Origin: Chimaeribacter arupi
Lineage (GTDB): Bacteria > Pseudomonadota > Gammaproteobacteria > Enterobacterales > Enterobacteriaceae
Reading direction: 5' to 3'
DNA: 64,000 nucleotides
Assembly (NCBI RefSeq): GCF_002858805.1
Contig: NZ_PJZI01000010.1
Coordinates: forward strand, 1 to 64,000
Shown here: positions 44,303-56,283 of the stretch, piece by piece
Position numbering within the stretch: the first letter of the stretch is position 1
Layout: each line of letters starts with the position of its first letter
The notes under the pieces: generated by a model
Told to the model about the DNA's origin: nothing
What the model saw: the letters and a program-made list of their open reading frames with translations, nothing else
Databases searched by the model: none
Position numbers and translations under genes: made by a program

Positions 44303-46738
44303 CTACACCTTCTCAATCTGCACCCGGTTACTGTGCTGTGGGTTGCCCTTCGCCAGCGGTGATGGGCGCAGGCTGGTGAGGGTATTGATGCAGCCGCCGT
44401 GGTCAATTTTGTCCCCCGCCATGTCGGCCTGATGCCACGCGCCCTGCCCCATCGCGGTGACGCCCGGCATAATACGCGGCGTGACGTTTGCCGGCAGCCG
44501 CACTTCCCCGCGTGCGTTAAACACCCGCACCAGATCGCCCTGCGCAATCTGCCGGGCGGCGGCATCAAGCGGGTTGATCCAGACTTCCTGCCGCGCCGCG
44601 GCCTGCAACAGTGCAATATTGCCGTAGGTCGAGTGGGTGCGCGCCTTGTAGTGGAAGCCGAACAGCTGCAACGGCCAGTCAGCGAACTGCGGGTCGTCCC
44701 AGCCTTCAAACGCCGGGTGGTAGATCGGCAACGGGCTTATTGCCTCATCCGGTTGCAGCGACCAGGCGGCCGCGATCTCCGCCAGTGCCGACGAATAGAT
44801 CTCAATTTTGCCGGACGGCGTGTCCAGCGGGTTGGCGACCGGGTCTTCGCGGAACGCCTGATACGCCACATAGTGCCCGGCCGGATCGCGCCGTTTATAA
44901 ATGCCCATCGCTTTCAGCGCCTCATAACCGGGCAGCAGCGGATCTTTTTCCTGCATCCTGCCATAGAGATAACGCAGCCAGTCGGCCTGGCTGCGCCCTT
45001 CGGTGAAGCGCTGTGCGACGTCAGCGCCCAGCCGTTCGGCCACGCCGGTCAGGATGGAATAGATGCCGCGCCGCTCAAACTTCGGCGCAGTCGCCGGTTG
45101 GCCGAAAATCAGGTAGCCCATGTTTCCGGCGTAATCGTTCGGCACAATGTCCTCCTGCTCGGTGGTCATCAGGTCAGGCAGCAGCAGGTCGGCATAGCGG
45201 GCAGAGGCCGTCATAAAGTTATCAATCACCACGATGGTTTCGCAGCGCCGGTCATCCTGCAAAATCTCATGGGTGCGGTTGATGTCCGAATGCTGGTTAA
45301 CCAGCGTGTTACCGGCATAGTTCCAGATAAATTTAATCGGCACCGTGAGCGCAGGTTTGCCGCGCACGCCGTCGCGCAGGCTGGTCATCTCAGTGGCGCG
45401 CCAGATGGCGTCCGTCCAGCCAAACACCGGGATGCTGGTTTTCACCGGGTTCTCCCCAACCGGCATCCGCTCAATGGTCAGGGTGTAGGTGGATTCCCGC
45501 GCGCCGCTGTTGCCGCCGGGGATGCCGACATTGCCGGTCAGGATCGGCAACATGGCGATCGCGCGCGCCGTCAGTTCGCCGTTGGCCTGCCGCTGCGGCC
45601 CCCAGCCCTGCACAATACAGGCGGGTTTGCTCTGGGCGATGTCACGCGCCAGCTGAATAATGCGCGCCTGCGGAATGCCGGTAATCCGCTCTGCCCAGGC
45701 CGGGGTTTTGGCGGTGCCGTCCTCACCCTGCCCGAGAATGTAGGCTTTATAGTGGCTGTTGGCCGGCGCGCCGGGCGGCAGGGTCTTGTCGTCATAACCG
45801 ACGCAGTAACGATCGAGGAAGGCCTGATCAACCCGATCTTCCGTGATCAGCACATAGGCCAGCCCGGCCACCAGCGCGGCATCGGTGCCGGGGCGGATCG
45901 GGATCCACGTATCCTCACGCCCGGCGGCGGTGTCGGTATAGCGCGGGTCGATAACAATCATCCGCGCATTGCTGCGTTCACGCGCCTGTTGCAGATGGTA
46001 GGTGATGCCGCCGCCGCTCATGCGTGTTTCCGCCGGGTTGTTGCCGAACATCACCACCAGTTCGCTGTTGACGATGTCAGAGGTGCTGTTGCCCTCGTTG
46101 CTGCCGTAGGTGTAAGGCATGGCAGCGGCAATTTGTGCCGTGCTGTAGGTGCCGTAATGGCTGAGGAAACCGCCATAGCAGTTCATCAGGCGCGCCACCA
46201 GCGAGGCGTAAGGCGAGGAGCGGGTGATGTTGCCGCCGACAATGCCGGACGAGTAATTGATGTAGACCGCCTCGTTGCCGTACGTCTCCACCGTGTGCTT
46301 CAGCCGCTGCGCCAGGGTGTCCAGCGCCTCGTCCCAGCTGATGCGTTTGAATTTGCCCTCACCGCGCTTGCCGACCCGTTTCATCGGGTAGTTGAGGCGC
46401 GCGGGGTGGTTCATGCGCTGCCGGATACTGCGCCCACGCAGACAGGCGCGCACCTGATGGTCGCCATACCTGTCCTGGCCGGTGTTGTCGGTTTCGGCCC
46501 AGATGACCTCGTCATCCCGCACATGCAGCCGCAACGCGCAACGGCTGCCGCAATTCACGGAGCACATGCTCCAGACGGTCCGTTCATCGGGAATGCGGGT
46601 TGGCGGCGCGGGTTGCGCCTGGGCAAAGGGCAACGGCACGCCCCCGGCCGCGAGGGTCAGGGCGCTCAGGGCGCTGCCCTTAAGCAGGGTACGGCGGGTG
46701 ACGCCACCGCGTGCGGATCGTTCGTCGTGGTTCATCAT
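44303..46738 (-). CDS. DmsA-like molybdopterin oxidoreductase, catalytic subunit (orphan)
   Basis: 811 residues, DMSO-reductase family, close in length and pattern to DmsA/YnfE. The Tat signal is GGVTRRTLLKGSALSALTLA. A [4Fe-4S] motif follows: CSVNCGSRCALRL then, 33 residues on, ACLRGRS. The molybdenum-ligand region has HYGTYSTAQIAAAMPYTYGS with a candidate serine. The C-terminal dinucleotide-binding part has SGKIEIYSSALAE and FHYKARTHSTYGN. It should reduce DMSO, TMAO or another N-/S-oxide in the periplasm. No electron-transfer (DmsB), anchor (DmsC) or chaperone (DmsD) gene is next to it: ygiQ follows and ftsP precedes. Confidence 0.9.
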   Translation of the reverse strand: MMNHDERSARGGVTRRTLLKGSALSALTLAAGGVPLPFAQAQPAPPTRIPDERTVWSMCSVNCGSRCALRLHVRDDEVIWAETDNTGQDRYGDHQVRACLRGRSIRQRMNHPARLNYPMKRVGKRGEGKFKRISWDEALDTLAQRLKHTVETYGNEAVYINYSSGIVGGNITRSSPYASLVARLMNCYGGFLSHYGTYSTAQIAAAMPYTYGSNEGNSTSDIVNSELVVMFGNNPAETRMSGGGITYHLQQARERSNARMIVIDPRYTDTAAGREDTWIPIRPGTDAALVAGLAYVLITEDRVDQAFLDRYCVGYDDKTLPPGAPANSHYKAYILGQGEDGTAKTPAWAERITGIPQARIIQLARDIAQSKPACIVQGWGPQRQANGELTARAIAMLPILTGNVGIPGGNSGARESTYTLTIERMPVGENPVKTSIPVFGWTDAIWRATEMTSLRDGVRGKPALTVPIKFIWNYAGNTLVNQHSDINRTHEILQDDRRCETIVVIDNFMTASARYADLLLPDLMTTEQEDIVPNDYAGNMGYLIFGQPATAPKFERRGIYSILTGVAERLGADVAQRFTEGRSQADWLRYLYGRMQEKDPLLPGYEALKAMGIYKRRDPAGHYVAYQAFREDPVANPLDTPSGKIEIYSSALAEIAAAWSLQPDEAISPLPIYHPAFEGWDDPQFADWPLQLFGFHYKARTHSTYGNIALLQAAARQEVWINPLDAAARQIAQGDLVRVFNARGEVRLPANVTPRIMPGVTAMGQGAWHQADMAGDKIDHGGCINTLTSLRPSPLAKGNPQHSNRVQIEKV

Positions 46739-46879
46739 GTTTCGCCTTCTGGTTATCAGCCTGTGGGCTGGAGTAACAAAAACGGCGCAACGCGATCTTG
46801 CTTTTTATCAAGCGGAACGGGATCAGGCACAGGGAAAAGGTAAAACGGCAGGCGGGATCGCACTGCCGTGGAGGAAAAC

Positions 46880-48295
46880 TCAGACGGAGGGCTGCACCAC
46901 CAGCTGACCGGCGGAGCCGCGGTCGGCCATCTCCAGGGTCTGGCTGTGGTAGAGGAATGGGAAATGCTCAAATGACGGCTGGTTGAAGTAGACCAGCAGC
47001 TCGACTTCGCCATCCACCCACACCGTGTCTTTGAACCCGGCATCTTCCACCAGCGGCGGGCCGCCGTTGACGTTTTTCACCAGGAACGACACGCCCTGAA
47101 TATGGAAAGATTGCGGCAGGTCGGCGTGCACCGTCCAGCGCTCCCAGGTGCCTTGCAGCGCCTGCACGTCGATGCGGTTCATGTCCCAGATGGCGCCGTT
47201 GATCCCGGCCAGGTTGTCCCCCAGGCGGAACTCACGCGACCGCACCACGCTGCCTTCCAGCAGCTGATCGGCCAGCAGGCGCATCGGCAGGTTGTCGGTG
47301 ACCAGCGGCAGCAGGCCGGTGGGTTTCAGCGTCAGCACCAGGGTGGAGATCAAAATGCTGGACGGCTCAAACAGCCCGCGCAGCCGGTCCATGATCCCGG
47401 CGGATTCCCCGGCGGTGATCGACACCTCATCGCCCTGCGACATGTCGATCAGAATCTCCCGGCGTTCGCCCGGTGCCAGCGACAGGCGCGACACCGCCAC
47501 CGGCGCAGGCAGGAAGCCCTGATCGGCGGCGACGACGTGGAATTGCCGGTTGTCGCTCATTTGCAGCATAAAGCGGCGTGAGTTGGCGGCATTGAGCAGG
47601 CGCAGGCGCACCCAGCCGCGCGACACCTCGACATACGGGCTTTCGACGCCGTTCACCAGCAGGTTATCGCCCAGGAAACCGCCCTGCGCCGGGGCGTCAT
47701 ACTCCGGGGTGCCGAAGTTATCCAGCCGTTTGTCCTGCAGGATCACCGGGAAATCATCCACCCCGTAGTGGCTGGGCAGCGGCAGGGATTTGCTGACGCT
47801 GTCTTCCACCAGCCACATCCCGGCCAGCCCGTTATAGACGTGCGGGGCCATACGGTTCGGCGTATTGGCGTGATACCAGCAGGTGGCGGCGGGCTGGCGG
47901 ATCGGCAATACCGGCGACCAGTCCACGCCCGGCGACATCATGCGCCCGGCACCGCCGGTCAGCGTGCCCGGCACCTGCAAGCCGGCGATGGTCATCGCCA
48001 CCGGCTCCGCCAGGCGGTTGCTGTAGATCAGTTTGACGTCATCCCCGCTGAAGACGCGCACCGTCGGCCCGAGATAAAGCCCGTTGATGCCCCAGACGTT
48101 GGCTTTGGCACCGCCGGTGAATGACCAGTGGGCGCGTTGCAGGGTCAGGAACAGCGGCTGGCCGCGGCGGGACTCCAGCAACGGCGGCACAGGCAGCGCC
48201 ACTTGCGTTCCGCTCGCCTCTGCCCTCAGCGGTAGCGCACCGGCAGCCAATGCCATACCCGATGCCTGTAAAAACTGACGCCGACTGAGTGACAT
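46880..48295 (-). CDS. ftsP: Cell-division protein FtsP (SufI)
   Basis: 471 residues, periplasmic multicopper-oxidase-like protein that stabilises the divisome under stress. It is exported by the Tat pathway: SRRQFLQASGMALAAGALPL at residues 4-23. Three cupredoxin domains follow. Typical copper-ligand motifs are not complete (no HWHG; CWYHANTPNRM and FHIQGVSF in their place), as in E. coli SufI, which binds no copper. The neighbour plsC lies 140 bp upstream; the same pair precedes parC in E. coli. Confidence 0.95.
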   Translation of the reverse strand: MSLSRRQFLQASGMALAAGALPLRAEASGTQVALPVPPLLESRRGQPLFLTLQRAHWSFTGGAKANVWGINGLYLGPTVRVFSGDDVKLIYSNRLAEPVAMTIAGLQVPGTLTGGAGRMMSPGVDWSPVLPIRQPAATCWYHANTPNRMAPHVYNGLAGMWLVEDSVSKSLPLPSHYGVDDFPVILQDKRLDNFGTPEYDAPAQGGFLGDNLLVNGVESPYVEVSRGWVRLRLLNAANSRRFMLQMSDNRQFHVVAADQGFLPAPVAVSRLSLAPGERREILIDMSQGDEVSITAGESAGIMDRLRGLFEPSSILISTLVLTLKPTGLLPLVTDNLPMRLLADQLLEGSVVRSREFRLGDNLAGINGAIWDMNRIDVQALQGTWERWTVHADLPQSFHIQGVSFLVKNVNGGPPLVEDAGFKDTVWVDGEVELLVYFNQPSFEHFPFLYHSQTLEMADRGSAGQLVVQPSV

Positions 48296-48435
48296 ATCTT
48301 CTCCATGAAAAGCAATATCAAGACTGTGTGCAAAACCCGGCCAAAGGCCGGGTGAAAATGGCGCGGCAGCGGGCCGCGCGCGGGCCTGATCCCCAGGCCG
48401 GAAGGGCGTAATGCGGGCGGCGCATACGCGCCCGG

Positions 48436-49179
48436 CTACTTGCCTTTTTTGGCCGCGGCTTCGCGTTGGGCGACTTCCGCATCCAGTTCGGCAATTTTAG
48501 CCTGCATCTGAGTGCGGCAAAGCTCGGCCAGTTCACGAACCCGCTCTTTGCCGTAACCGGTGGTGTCGATGGGCGGCAGCATTTCAACAATCACCAGCCC
48601 GTTTGACCAGCGGTTCAGGTTGATCTTACCGTGTGTATTCGACACGCACACCGGCACAATCGGCACCCCGGCGGCAATGGCCGCATGGAAGGCCCCGGTT
48701 TTGAACGGCATCAGGCCGCGGCCGCGGCTGCGGGTGCCTTCCGGGAACATCCAGATGGAGATATCGCGCTTTTTAAACTGCTCCACCACCTGTGAGATGG
48801 TGCTGTGCGCTTTGGCGCGGTTATCACGGTCAATCAGCAGGTTACCGGTCAGCCAGTAGAGCGGGCCAAAGAACGGGATCCACAACAGGCTTTTTTTGCC
48901 CACTGTGACAGTACGCGGCTGCACCATGTTAGACACGGTGACCATATCGTAATTGTTTTGGTGGTTGGCAATATAGATGCAATTGCCATACTCCGCTGCA
49001 CCCGGTGGCAGGCGCTTCTCCACGGTCACCCCGAAGAGGGTGGACATCCGCCCGAACATATGGCCGAAACGGGCCACGTGGCGCGGATCGCGCGGGCTGA
49101 AGAGACAGAAAACCGATCCGAAAATACAGACCAAAAGTGAAAACACGATGGCCAAAATGGTACGCACAATCAACAACAT
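48436..49179 (-). CDS. plsC: 1-acyl-sn-glycerol-3-phosphate acyltransferase
   Basis: 247 residues, inner-membrane enzyme that makes phosphatidic acid from lysophosphatidic acid. The N-terminal membrane helix is VRTILAIVFSLLVCIFGSVF. The catalytic HX4D is in IYIANHQNNYDMV, the substrate motif is in WMFPEGTRSRGRG, and VPIVPVCVSN is motif IV. The C-terminal helix is charged (AKIAELDAEVAQREAAAKKG). The gene is essential in E. coli, where it also lies between parC and ftsP. Confidence 0.97.
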   Translation of the reverse strand: MLLIVRTILAIVFSLLVCIFGSVFCLFSPRDPRHVARFGHMFGRMSTLFGVTVEKRLPPGAAEYGNCIYIANHQNNYDMVTVSNMVQPRTVTVGKKSLLWIPFFGPLYWLTGNLLIDRDNRAKAHSTISQVVEQFKKRDISIWMFPEGTRSRGRGLMPFKTGAFHAAIAAGVPIVPVCVSNTHGKINLNRWSNGLVIVEMLPPIDTTGYGKERVRELAELCRTQMQAKIAELDAEVAQREAAAKKGK

Positions 49180-49529
49180 AACAACCTCTTTAGCGTATAT
49201 CCGGCCTCTGGCGCGCGATGGCGGCCTGTATTGAGTGCCGGTTTCCTTGCTTCCTGATGAAACAGCGGGGTTTCTTTTTTAGCGAAGAAGGTGCCCTGCT
49301 CACCCGGTGTTCAATGATACATGGTGTACGGCTTAACCTGTTGACCGGTAAGCGTTGAAACGTTCACCGTGGTGATACAACGGCTATATTAATGCAAACG
49401 ATGAATATTCACCGAAAAAAACATCTGGAAAACGCGGCCCGGCACGTTTTATGCCGTGCGGCTGTGCCGCAGAACGAATAACGCCCCAGGGCAGGCAGCC
49501 CCAGGGCGCAGATTACGGCAGGCGGGCGG
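49180..49529. promoter_or_regulatory. plsC upstream region
   Basis: A 350-bp gap between parC and plsC (both minus strand). It begins with a GC-rich inverted segment after the parC stop (GCCCTGGGGC repeated) that may slow or end transcription, and becomes AT-rich towards plsC, where a promoter is expected. No gene is seen. Confidence 0.45.
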
Positions 49530-51806
49530 TTAGGCTTCGCTGCTGCCGGCGCTCTCCGGCCGGGCCGGGGCATCCACCTCTACCCGGTCGATCCGTTGCA
49601 GGCCACGCGGCAACAGGGTGCCTTTGCGGCCGCGCTCTGCCCGGTATTTCTGCAAATCTTCCGGGCGCAGCGTCAGTTTGCGTTTGCCGATATAGAGCGT
49701 CAGTGACGTCTGCGGCGGCAGCACAAACAGCCAGGCCAGGCGGTCTTCCCCGGCGGCAGCCTGCGCCGACGGAATAGAGACGATTTTGTTGCCCTTGCCT
49801 TTGGAGAGCTGCGGCAGATCCGCCACCGGGAACATCAGCATCCGGCCCGCGGCGGTAATGGAGAGCAGCATGTCATCCTCACCGTGGATCTCCAGCGGCG
49901 TCAGCGCTTTGGCGTTCTCCGGCAGGGTGATCATCGCCTTACCGGCGCGGTTACGGGCCACCAAATCGCTGAAGGTACAGACGAAGCCGTACCCGGCATC
50001 GGAGGCCATCAGCAATTTCTGCTCATCCGGTGCCATCAGCACCTGCTCAATTACCGCGCCCGGCGGCGGCGTCAGCTTGCCGGTCAGCGGCTCGCCCTGC
50101 CCGCGCGCCGACGGCAGCGTGGTGGGTTCCAGCGCATAACTGCGGCCGGTGGAGTCGATGAACACCACCGGCTGGTTGCTCTTGCCGCGTGCGGCAGCCA
50201 GGAAGCTGTCACCCGCCTTGTAGCTCAGGCCGGTCGGGTCGATGTCATGGCCTTTGGCACTGCGCACCCAGCCCATTTGCGACAGCACGATGGTCACCGG
50301 CTCAGACGGCAGCATCTCGGTTTCGCTCATCGCTTTGGCTTCGCCACGCTCATGCAGCGGCGAACGGCGGTCATCGCCGTAGGCGTCAGCATCCGCCTGG
50401 ATCTCTTTGCGGATCAGCGTGTTCAGCTTGCGTTCAGAGGCCAGCAGCGCCTGCAGCTGATCGCGCTCTTTGGCCAGCTCCTCCTGCTCACCGCGGATCT
50501 TCATCTCTTCCAGTTTGGCGAGGTGGCGCAGTTTCAGCTCCAGAATCGCTTCCGCCTGGGTTTCGCTCAGGCCGAAACGCTGCACCAGCACCGCTTTCGG
50601 CTCATCTTCGCTGCGGATGATGTGGATCACGTCGTCGATATTCAGGAAGGCCGTCAACAACCCTTCGAGGATATGCAGGCGCTTGAGCACCTTTTCCAGC
50701 CGGTGGTTCAGGCGCAGGCGCACGGTGTTGCGGCGGAACGCCAGCCACTCGGTGAGGATCTCCACCAGACCTTTCACCGTCGGGCGGCCATCCAGCCCGA
50801 TCATGTTCATGTTAACGCGGTAGCTTTTCTCCAGATCGGTGGTGGCGAACAGGTGGTTCATCACCTGATCCATGTCCACCCGGTTGGAGCGCGGCACCAC
50901 GACCAGCCGCGTCGGGTTTTCGTGATCCGACTCGTCACGCAGGTCTTCTACCATCGGCAGTTTTTTCGCCCGCATCTGGCTGGCGATCTGCTCGAGCACT
51001 TTGGCCCCGGAAACCTGGTGCGGCAGCGCGGTGATCACCACGTCGCCCTCTTCTTTCTTCCATACCGCGCGCATCCGCACGGAGCCGCGCCCGGTCTGGT
51101 AGAGTTTGCGCAGCTCGTCACGCGGGGTGATGATTTCCGCCTCGGTGGGGAAATCCGGCCCCTGTACGTGCGCCAGCAGGTCGTCGAGTTCGGTGTTGGG
51201 TTTGTCCAGCAGCATCACCGCCGCTTTGGCCACTTCACGCAGGTTGTGCGGCGGTATGTCGGTGGCCATCCCCACGGCGATCCCGGTGGTGCCGTTGAGC
51301 AGGATGTTCGGCAGGCGCGCCGGCAGCATTTTCGGCTCGTCGAGCGTGCCGTCAAAGTTCGGCACCCAGTCCACGGTGCCCTGGCCCAGCTCGCGCAGCA
51401 GCACTTCGGCATATTTCGACAGGCGCGATTCGGTGTAACGCATCGCCGCGAAGGATTTCGGGTCATCCGGCGCGCCCCAGTTGCCCTGGCCGTCCACCAG
51501 CGGGTAACGGTAGGAGAAGGGTTGCGCCATCAGCACCATCGCCTCGTAGCAGGCGCTGTCGCCGTGCGGATGGTATTTACCCAGCACGTCACCCACGGTG
51601 CGGGCGGATTTTTTGAATTTCGCGCTGGCGTTCAGCCCGAGTTCTGACATGGCATAGATGATCCGGCGTTGTACCGGTTTCAAACCGTCACCGATAAACG
51701 GCAGTGCCCGATCCATGATCACGTACATGGAGTAGTTCAGGTAGGCGTTCTCAGTAAACGTGTGCAGCGCAAGGCGCTCAGCACCGTCATGAGTCATATC
51801 ACTCAT
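49530..51806 (-). CDS. parC: DNA topoisomerase IV subunit A
   Basis: 758 residues, essential type IIA topoisomerase subunit that decatenates daughter chromosomes with ParE. The winged-helix/tower region has [20 protein letters not shown], the quinolone-determining motif is [20 protein letters not shown], and the active-site tyrosine is in [13 protein letters not shown]. The C-terminal beta-pinwheel begins after about residue 500. The Ser and Glu equivalent to Ser80 and Glu84 of E. coli ParC (here 84 and 88) are the susceptible-type residues. The N-terminus carries a short extension ([12 protein letters not shown]). Confidence 0.98.
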   Translation of the reverse strand: MSDMTHDGAERLALHTFTENAYLNYSMYVIMDRALPFIGDGLKPVQRRIIYAMSELGLNASAKFKKSARTVGDVLGKYHPHGDSACYEAMVLMAQPFSYRYPLVDGQGNWGAPDDPKSFAAMRYTESRLSKYAEVLLRELGQGTVDWVPNFDGTLDEPKMLPARLPNILLNGTTGIAVGMATDIPPHNLREVAKAAVMLLDKPNTELDDLLAHVQGPDFPTEAEIITPRDELRKLYQTGRGSVRMRAVWKKEEGDVVITALPHQVSGAKVLEQIASQMRAKKLPMVEDLRDESDHENPTRLVVVPRSNRVDMDQVMNHLFATTDLEKSYRVNMNMIGLDGRPTVKGLVEILTEWLAFRRNTVRLRLNHRLEKVLKRLHILEGLLTAFLNIDDVIHIIRSEDEPKAVLVQRFGLSETQAEAILELKLRHLAKLEEMKIRGEQEELAKERDQLQALLASERKLNTLIRKEIQADADAYGDDRRSPLHERGEAKAMSETEMLPSEPVTIVLSQMGWVRSAKGHDIDPTGLSYKAGDSFLAAARGKSNQPVVFIDSTGRSYALEPTTLPSARGQGEPLTGKLTPPPGAVIEQVLMAPDEQKLLMASDAGYGFVCTFSDLVARNRAGKAMITLPENAKALTPLEIHGEDDMLLSITAAGRMLMFPVADLPQLSKGKGNKIVSIPSAQAAAGEDRLAWLFVLPPQTSLTLYIGKRKLTLRPEDLQKYRAERGRKGTLLPRGLQRIDRVEVDAPARPESAGSSEA

Positions 51807-52205
51807 TAATCATTATTCCTCAGACCGTGTTGTCTCTTTATGCCGCAACCGGCAGACGTTGCCCGCGCCGGTACATTATGCGGCGATAGTACCTTATCAG
51901 GCATCTTGCTGTCACAGCGATGTCTGCGCGCTGAGCGATGTCAAAAGGGTATGGAAACGCAGCAGGGCGTGGCGGCCGGGCCGCGGCTGCCGGGGGTTTG
52001 TGTGGCAGCAAGTATACCACAGAATCCCCCCGCCCGCGGCCGTTGCACGGGCCGTTATTCCCGCAAAAAAACGGGGGTTACGGCGCGGATTATTGCTGTT
52101 TAAGCAAAAGTTTTGTGACATATGACACATTTTTCCCTGGCGCTTTCCCGCGTACACTTCCGCAATCAGTCATTACGCTTACTACACATTAACCGGAGAG
52201 ACGCC
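51807..52205. promoter_or_regulatory. Divergent parC / mdaB region
   Basis: 399 bp without a supported gene; overlapping open frames here have no family features or RBS. It should hold the parC promoter on the left and the mdaB promoter on the right. The segment GCGGCCGGGCCGCGGCTGCC near 51980 is very GC-rich and could fold. Confidence 0.4.
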
Positions 52206-52790
52206 ATGAGCACGATCCTGATTTTGAATGCGGCAAAAGAGTTTGCCCACTCCAAAGGTGCACTGAACAACACCATGACCGACGTGGCCGCCAGTTTCCT
52301 GCGTGACAGCGGGCATGAGGTGCGTGTCGTCAATATCGACCAGGGGTATGACGTCCAGGCTGAAGTGGAAAACTACCTGTGGGCCGACACCGTGATTTAC
52401 CAGATGCCGGGCTGGTGGATGGGCGAGCCGTGGATCATGAAAAAATACATCGATGAAGTCTTCACCGAAGGCCACGGCAAGCTTTACGCCAGCGACGGCC
52501 GCACCCGCGCTGACGCCTCGAAAAAATATGGCTCCGGCGGCCTGTTGCAGGGCAAAACTTACATGCTGTCGCTGACCTGGAACGCCCCGCTGGAAGCGTT
52601 CACCGACAAAGAGCAGTTCTTCCACGGCGTCGGGGTGGACGGCCTCTACATGCACTTCCATAAAGCCAATGAATTCCTTGGCATGGCCGGGCTGCCGACC
52701 TTTATCTGCAACGATGTGATCAAGCAGCCGGACGTCGACACCGACATCGCCCGCTACCGTGCGCACCTGGACCACGTGTTCAACATCTGA
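52206..52790 (+). CDS. mdaB: NADPH:quinone oxidoreductase MdaB
   Basis: 194 residues, flavodoxin-fold FAD protein that reduces quinones by two electrons, avoiding semiquinone radicals. Motifs: STILILNAAKEFAHSKGALN, VIYQMPGWWMGEPWIMKKYI, DEVFTEGHGKLYASDGRT, YMLSLTWNAPLEAF, and FFHGVGVDGLYMHFHKANEF. The start ATG at 52206 (RBS CCGGAGAGA) aligns with E. coli. It is followed by ygiN, whose product acts on menadiol/quinol; the pair probably forms a quinone redox cycle. Confidence 0.96.
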   Translation: MSTILILNAAKEFAHSKGALNNTMTDVAASFLRDSGHEVRVVNIDQGYDVQAEVENYLWADTVIYQMPGWWMGEPWIMKKYIDEVFTEGHGKLYASDGRTRADASKKYGSGGLLQGKTYMLSLTWNAPLEAFTDKEQFFHGVGVDGLYMHFHKANEFLGMAGLPTFICNDVIKQPDVDTDIARYRAHLDHVFNI

Positions 52791-52800
52791 CGGTTAACGT

Positions 52801-52830
52801 ACGGTAAAGCACGGTAAAGTACGGTGAAAT
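52801..52830. repeat. Three 10-bp tandem repeats after mdaB
   Basis: ACGGTAAAGC, ACGGTAAAGT, ACGGTGAAAT in direct succession, one helical turn apart, between mdaB and ygiN. The meaning is unknown; it may be replication slippage. Confidence 0.7.
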
Positions 52831-52957
52831 CAGACGATGCCGGATGGCATCTTCTGACAGCAATGCCCACACTGTAAGCGTCAGTGTATGATGAAAGGGC
52901 CGCGACGGAGTGCCGCCCTTTCCCTCCCCATCCGCAGGGATGCCGACGAGGTCACTT

Positions 52958-53263
52958 ATGATTACTGTGATTGCTGAAATCAAGGTCAGGCCGGGGCGCC
53001 GGGATGCGGTGCTGCAACAGATTAATGCGTTACTGCCTGTGGTGCGCGCAGAGCAGGGTTGCGGCAGTTATGTGCCGATGATCGATTTCAACGGGCAGGT
53101 ACCGTGGCGTAAAACGGTGCCGGATTCCATCTTTATGCTGGAAGAGTGGGAGAGCCTGAACCACCTGGAGCAGCACCAGCAGCAGCCGCACATGCACCAC
53201 CACCGGGAAGCGATTAAACAGGATGTGGAAGAGGTCGTGATCCACATTCTCGACAAACCCTGA
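52958..53263 (+). CDS. ygiN: Quinol monooxygenase YgiN
   Basis: 101 residues, ferredoxin-like ABM-domain dimer. E. coli YgiN oxidises menadiol to menadione. Motifs: MITVIAEIKVRPGRRDAVLQ, VVRAEQGCGSYVPMIDFN, and SIFMLEEWESLNHLEQHQQQ, followed by the His-rich PHMHHHREAI. The ATG at 52958 aligns with the E. coli start; an upstream in-frame ATG adds an unlikely Pro-rich leader. Downstream partner of mdaB, 167 bp away. Confidence 0.95.
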   Translation: MITVIAEIKVRPGRRDAVLQQINALLPVVRAEQGCGSYVPMIDFNGQVPWRKTVPDSIFMLEEWESLNHLEQHQQQPHMHHHREAIKQDVEEVVIHILDKP

Positions 53264-53292
53264 TGTCTCCGGATTGCCGGAACAGCGTTAAG

Positions 53293-53314
53293 GCCGCATC
53301 ACGCGGCTTTTTTT
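53293..53314 (+). terminator. ygiN terminator
   Basis: GCCGC-ATCAC-GCGGC followed by seven T residues, 29 bp after the stop. Confidence 0.9.
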
Positions 53315-53336
53315 ATGCCCGCTTTACAGCGCCCCC

Positions 53337-54233
53337 TCAAAGCAGCCCCTCGCCCATCTGTTCGCTGAGGTAATCCAGAAAACAGGTGATGCGCGCCACC
53401 AGCGGGGTATTACGGTAGTAGACGGCGTTGACCGGCTGGCTCTCCAGCTCGGTCAGTGCCGGCAATACCGGCACCAGCCGCCCCTGCCGGCAATCCTCAC
53501 GCGTCATGAAATCCGCCAGTTGCACAATCCCCTCCCCCTGTAACGCCAGGTGGCGCAGGGTTTCGCCGCTGGAGGCGGAGAGCGCGGGGTCTATCACCAG
53601 CCGTGCGCCGTCAGCGGTGCGGACAGGCCACTGGTTCAGGGATTCCGGCTGGGTAAAACCGAGCAGGCTGTGATGCGCAAGGTCCTCTACCTGCGCCGGG
53701 GTGCCGTGGCGCACCAGATAACCGGGGCTGGCCAGCAAGCGCAGCCGGCTGCACCCCAGCAGCCGCGCATGGATGGTGGAATCACGCAGGGTGCCGATGC
53801 GGATCGCCACGTCGGTGCGCTTCTCCAGCAGGTCGATTATCAGGTTATCAGTGTTCAGCTCCAGCGTAATCTGTGGGTAGCGACGGCGAAAGCCGCCGAC
53901 CAGCGGCACGATCACATGCTCCATAAAGGGCGCAGCGGCGTTGACGCGCAGCCGCCCGGCCGGGGTTTCGCGGCGCAGGGCGATCTGCTCCTCCGCCTGC
54001 TCCACCGACTCCACAATCTGGCGTGCATGGGTCAGGAACAGCTCGCCCTCTTCCGTCAGCTCCAGGCGGCGGGTGGTGCGGCGCAACAGGGTAATACCGA
54101 GTTTGGTTTCAAGGCGGCTCAGCGCACGGCTGATGCCTGACGAGGTCTGGCCCAACTGTTCGGCGGCGGCCGTGATCGAGCCGCTGTCAGTCACGGCCAC
54201 AAAGGCAGCGAGTTCATCAAGGGTGAGTTTCAT
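53337..54233 (-). CDS. LysR-family transcriptional regulator
   Basis: 298 residues. The N-terminal winged helix-turn-helix is MKLTLDELAAFVAVTDSGSI, then TAAAEQLGQTSSGISRALSR. The effector domain follows (RLRVNAAAPFMEHVIVPLVG to RITCFLDYLSEQMG). Similar regulators of the DsdC/YhcS-like group often control neighbouring oxidoreductase genes; mdaB-ygiN lies convergently next door, but no direct evidence of control is visible. It is inserted between ygiN and parE, where E. coli has none. The start MKLTLDEL at 54233 is chosen for family alignment. Confidence 0.92.
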   Translation of the reverse strand: MKLTLDELAAFVAVTDSGSITAAAEQLGQTSSGISRALSRLETKLGITLLRRTTRRLELTEEGELFLTHARQIVESVEQAEEQIALRRETPAGRLRVNAAAPFMEHVIVPLVGGFRRRYPQITLELNTDNLIIDLLEKRTDVAIRIGTLRDSTIHARLLGCSRLRLLASPGYLVRHGTPAQVEDLAHHSLLGFTQPESLNQWPVRTADGARLVIDPALSASSGETLRHLALQGEGIVQLADFMTREDCRQGRLVPVLPALTELESQPVNAVYYRNTPLVARITCFLDYLSEQMGEGLL

Positions 54234-54289
54234 CGGCAGGCCCTGCGGGAAAAAGAGACCGGCCGCCACAGGGGCGGCCGGGAGAGGCA

Positions 54290-56191
<1,902 letters not shown>

Positions 56192-56283
56192 TTACTATTC
56201 GTGGCCAGTTGTTGGTGGGCTGACGGGAACCGGCGCGGCGGCCGGTCAACCGCCCGGTTCGCGGCGGGCTGTGACACAGGGCG

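Noticed and set aside
44399..46843. 814-codon open frame antisense to the DmsA-like gene
   Set aside because: It mirrors a well-supported gene and has no family features or RBS; a compositional shadow.
49884..51647. 587-codon open frame antisense to parC
   Set aside because: Shadow of parC; His/Gln/Arg-rich with no recognisable motif.
49530..51806. Fluoroquinolone-resistance substitution in ParC
   Set aside because: The quinolone-determining motif [13 protein letters not shown] has the susceptible-type Ser and Glu.
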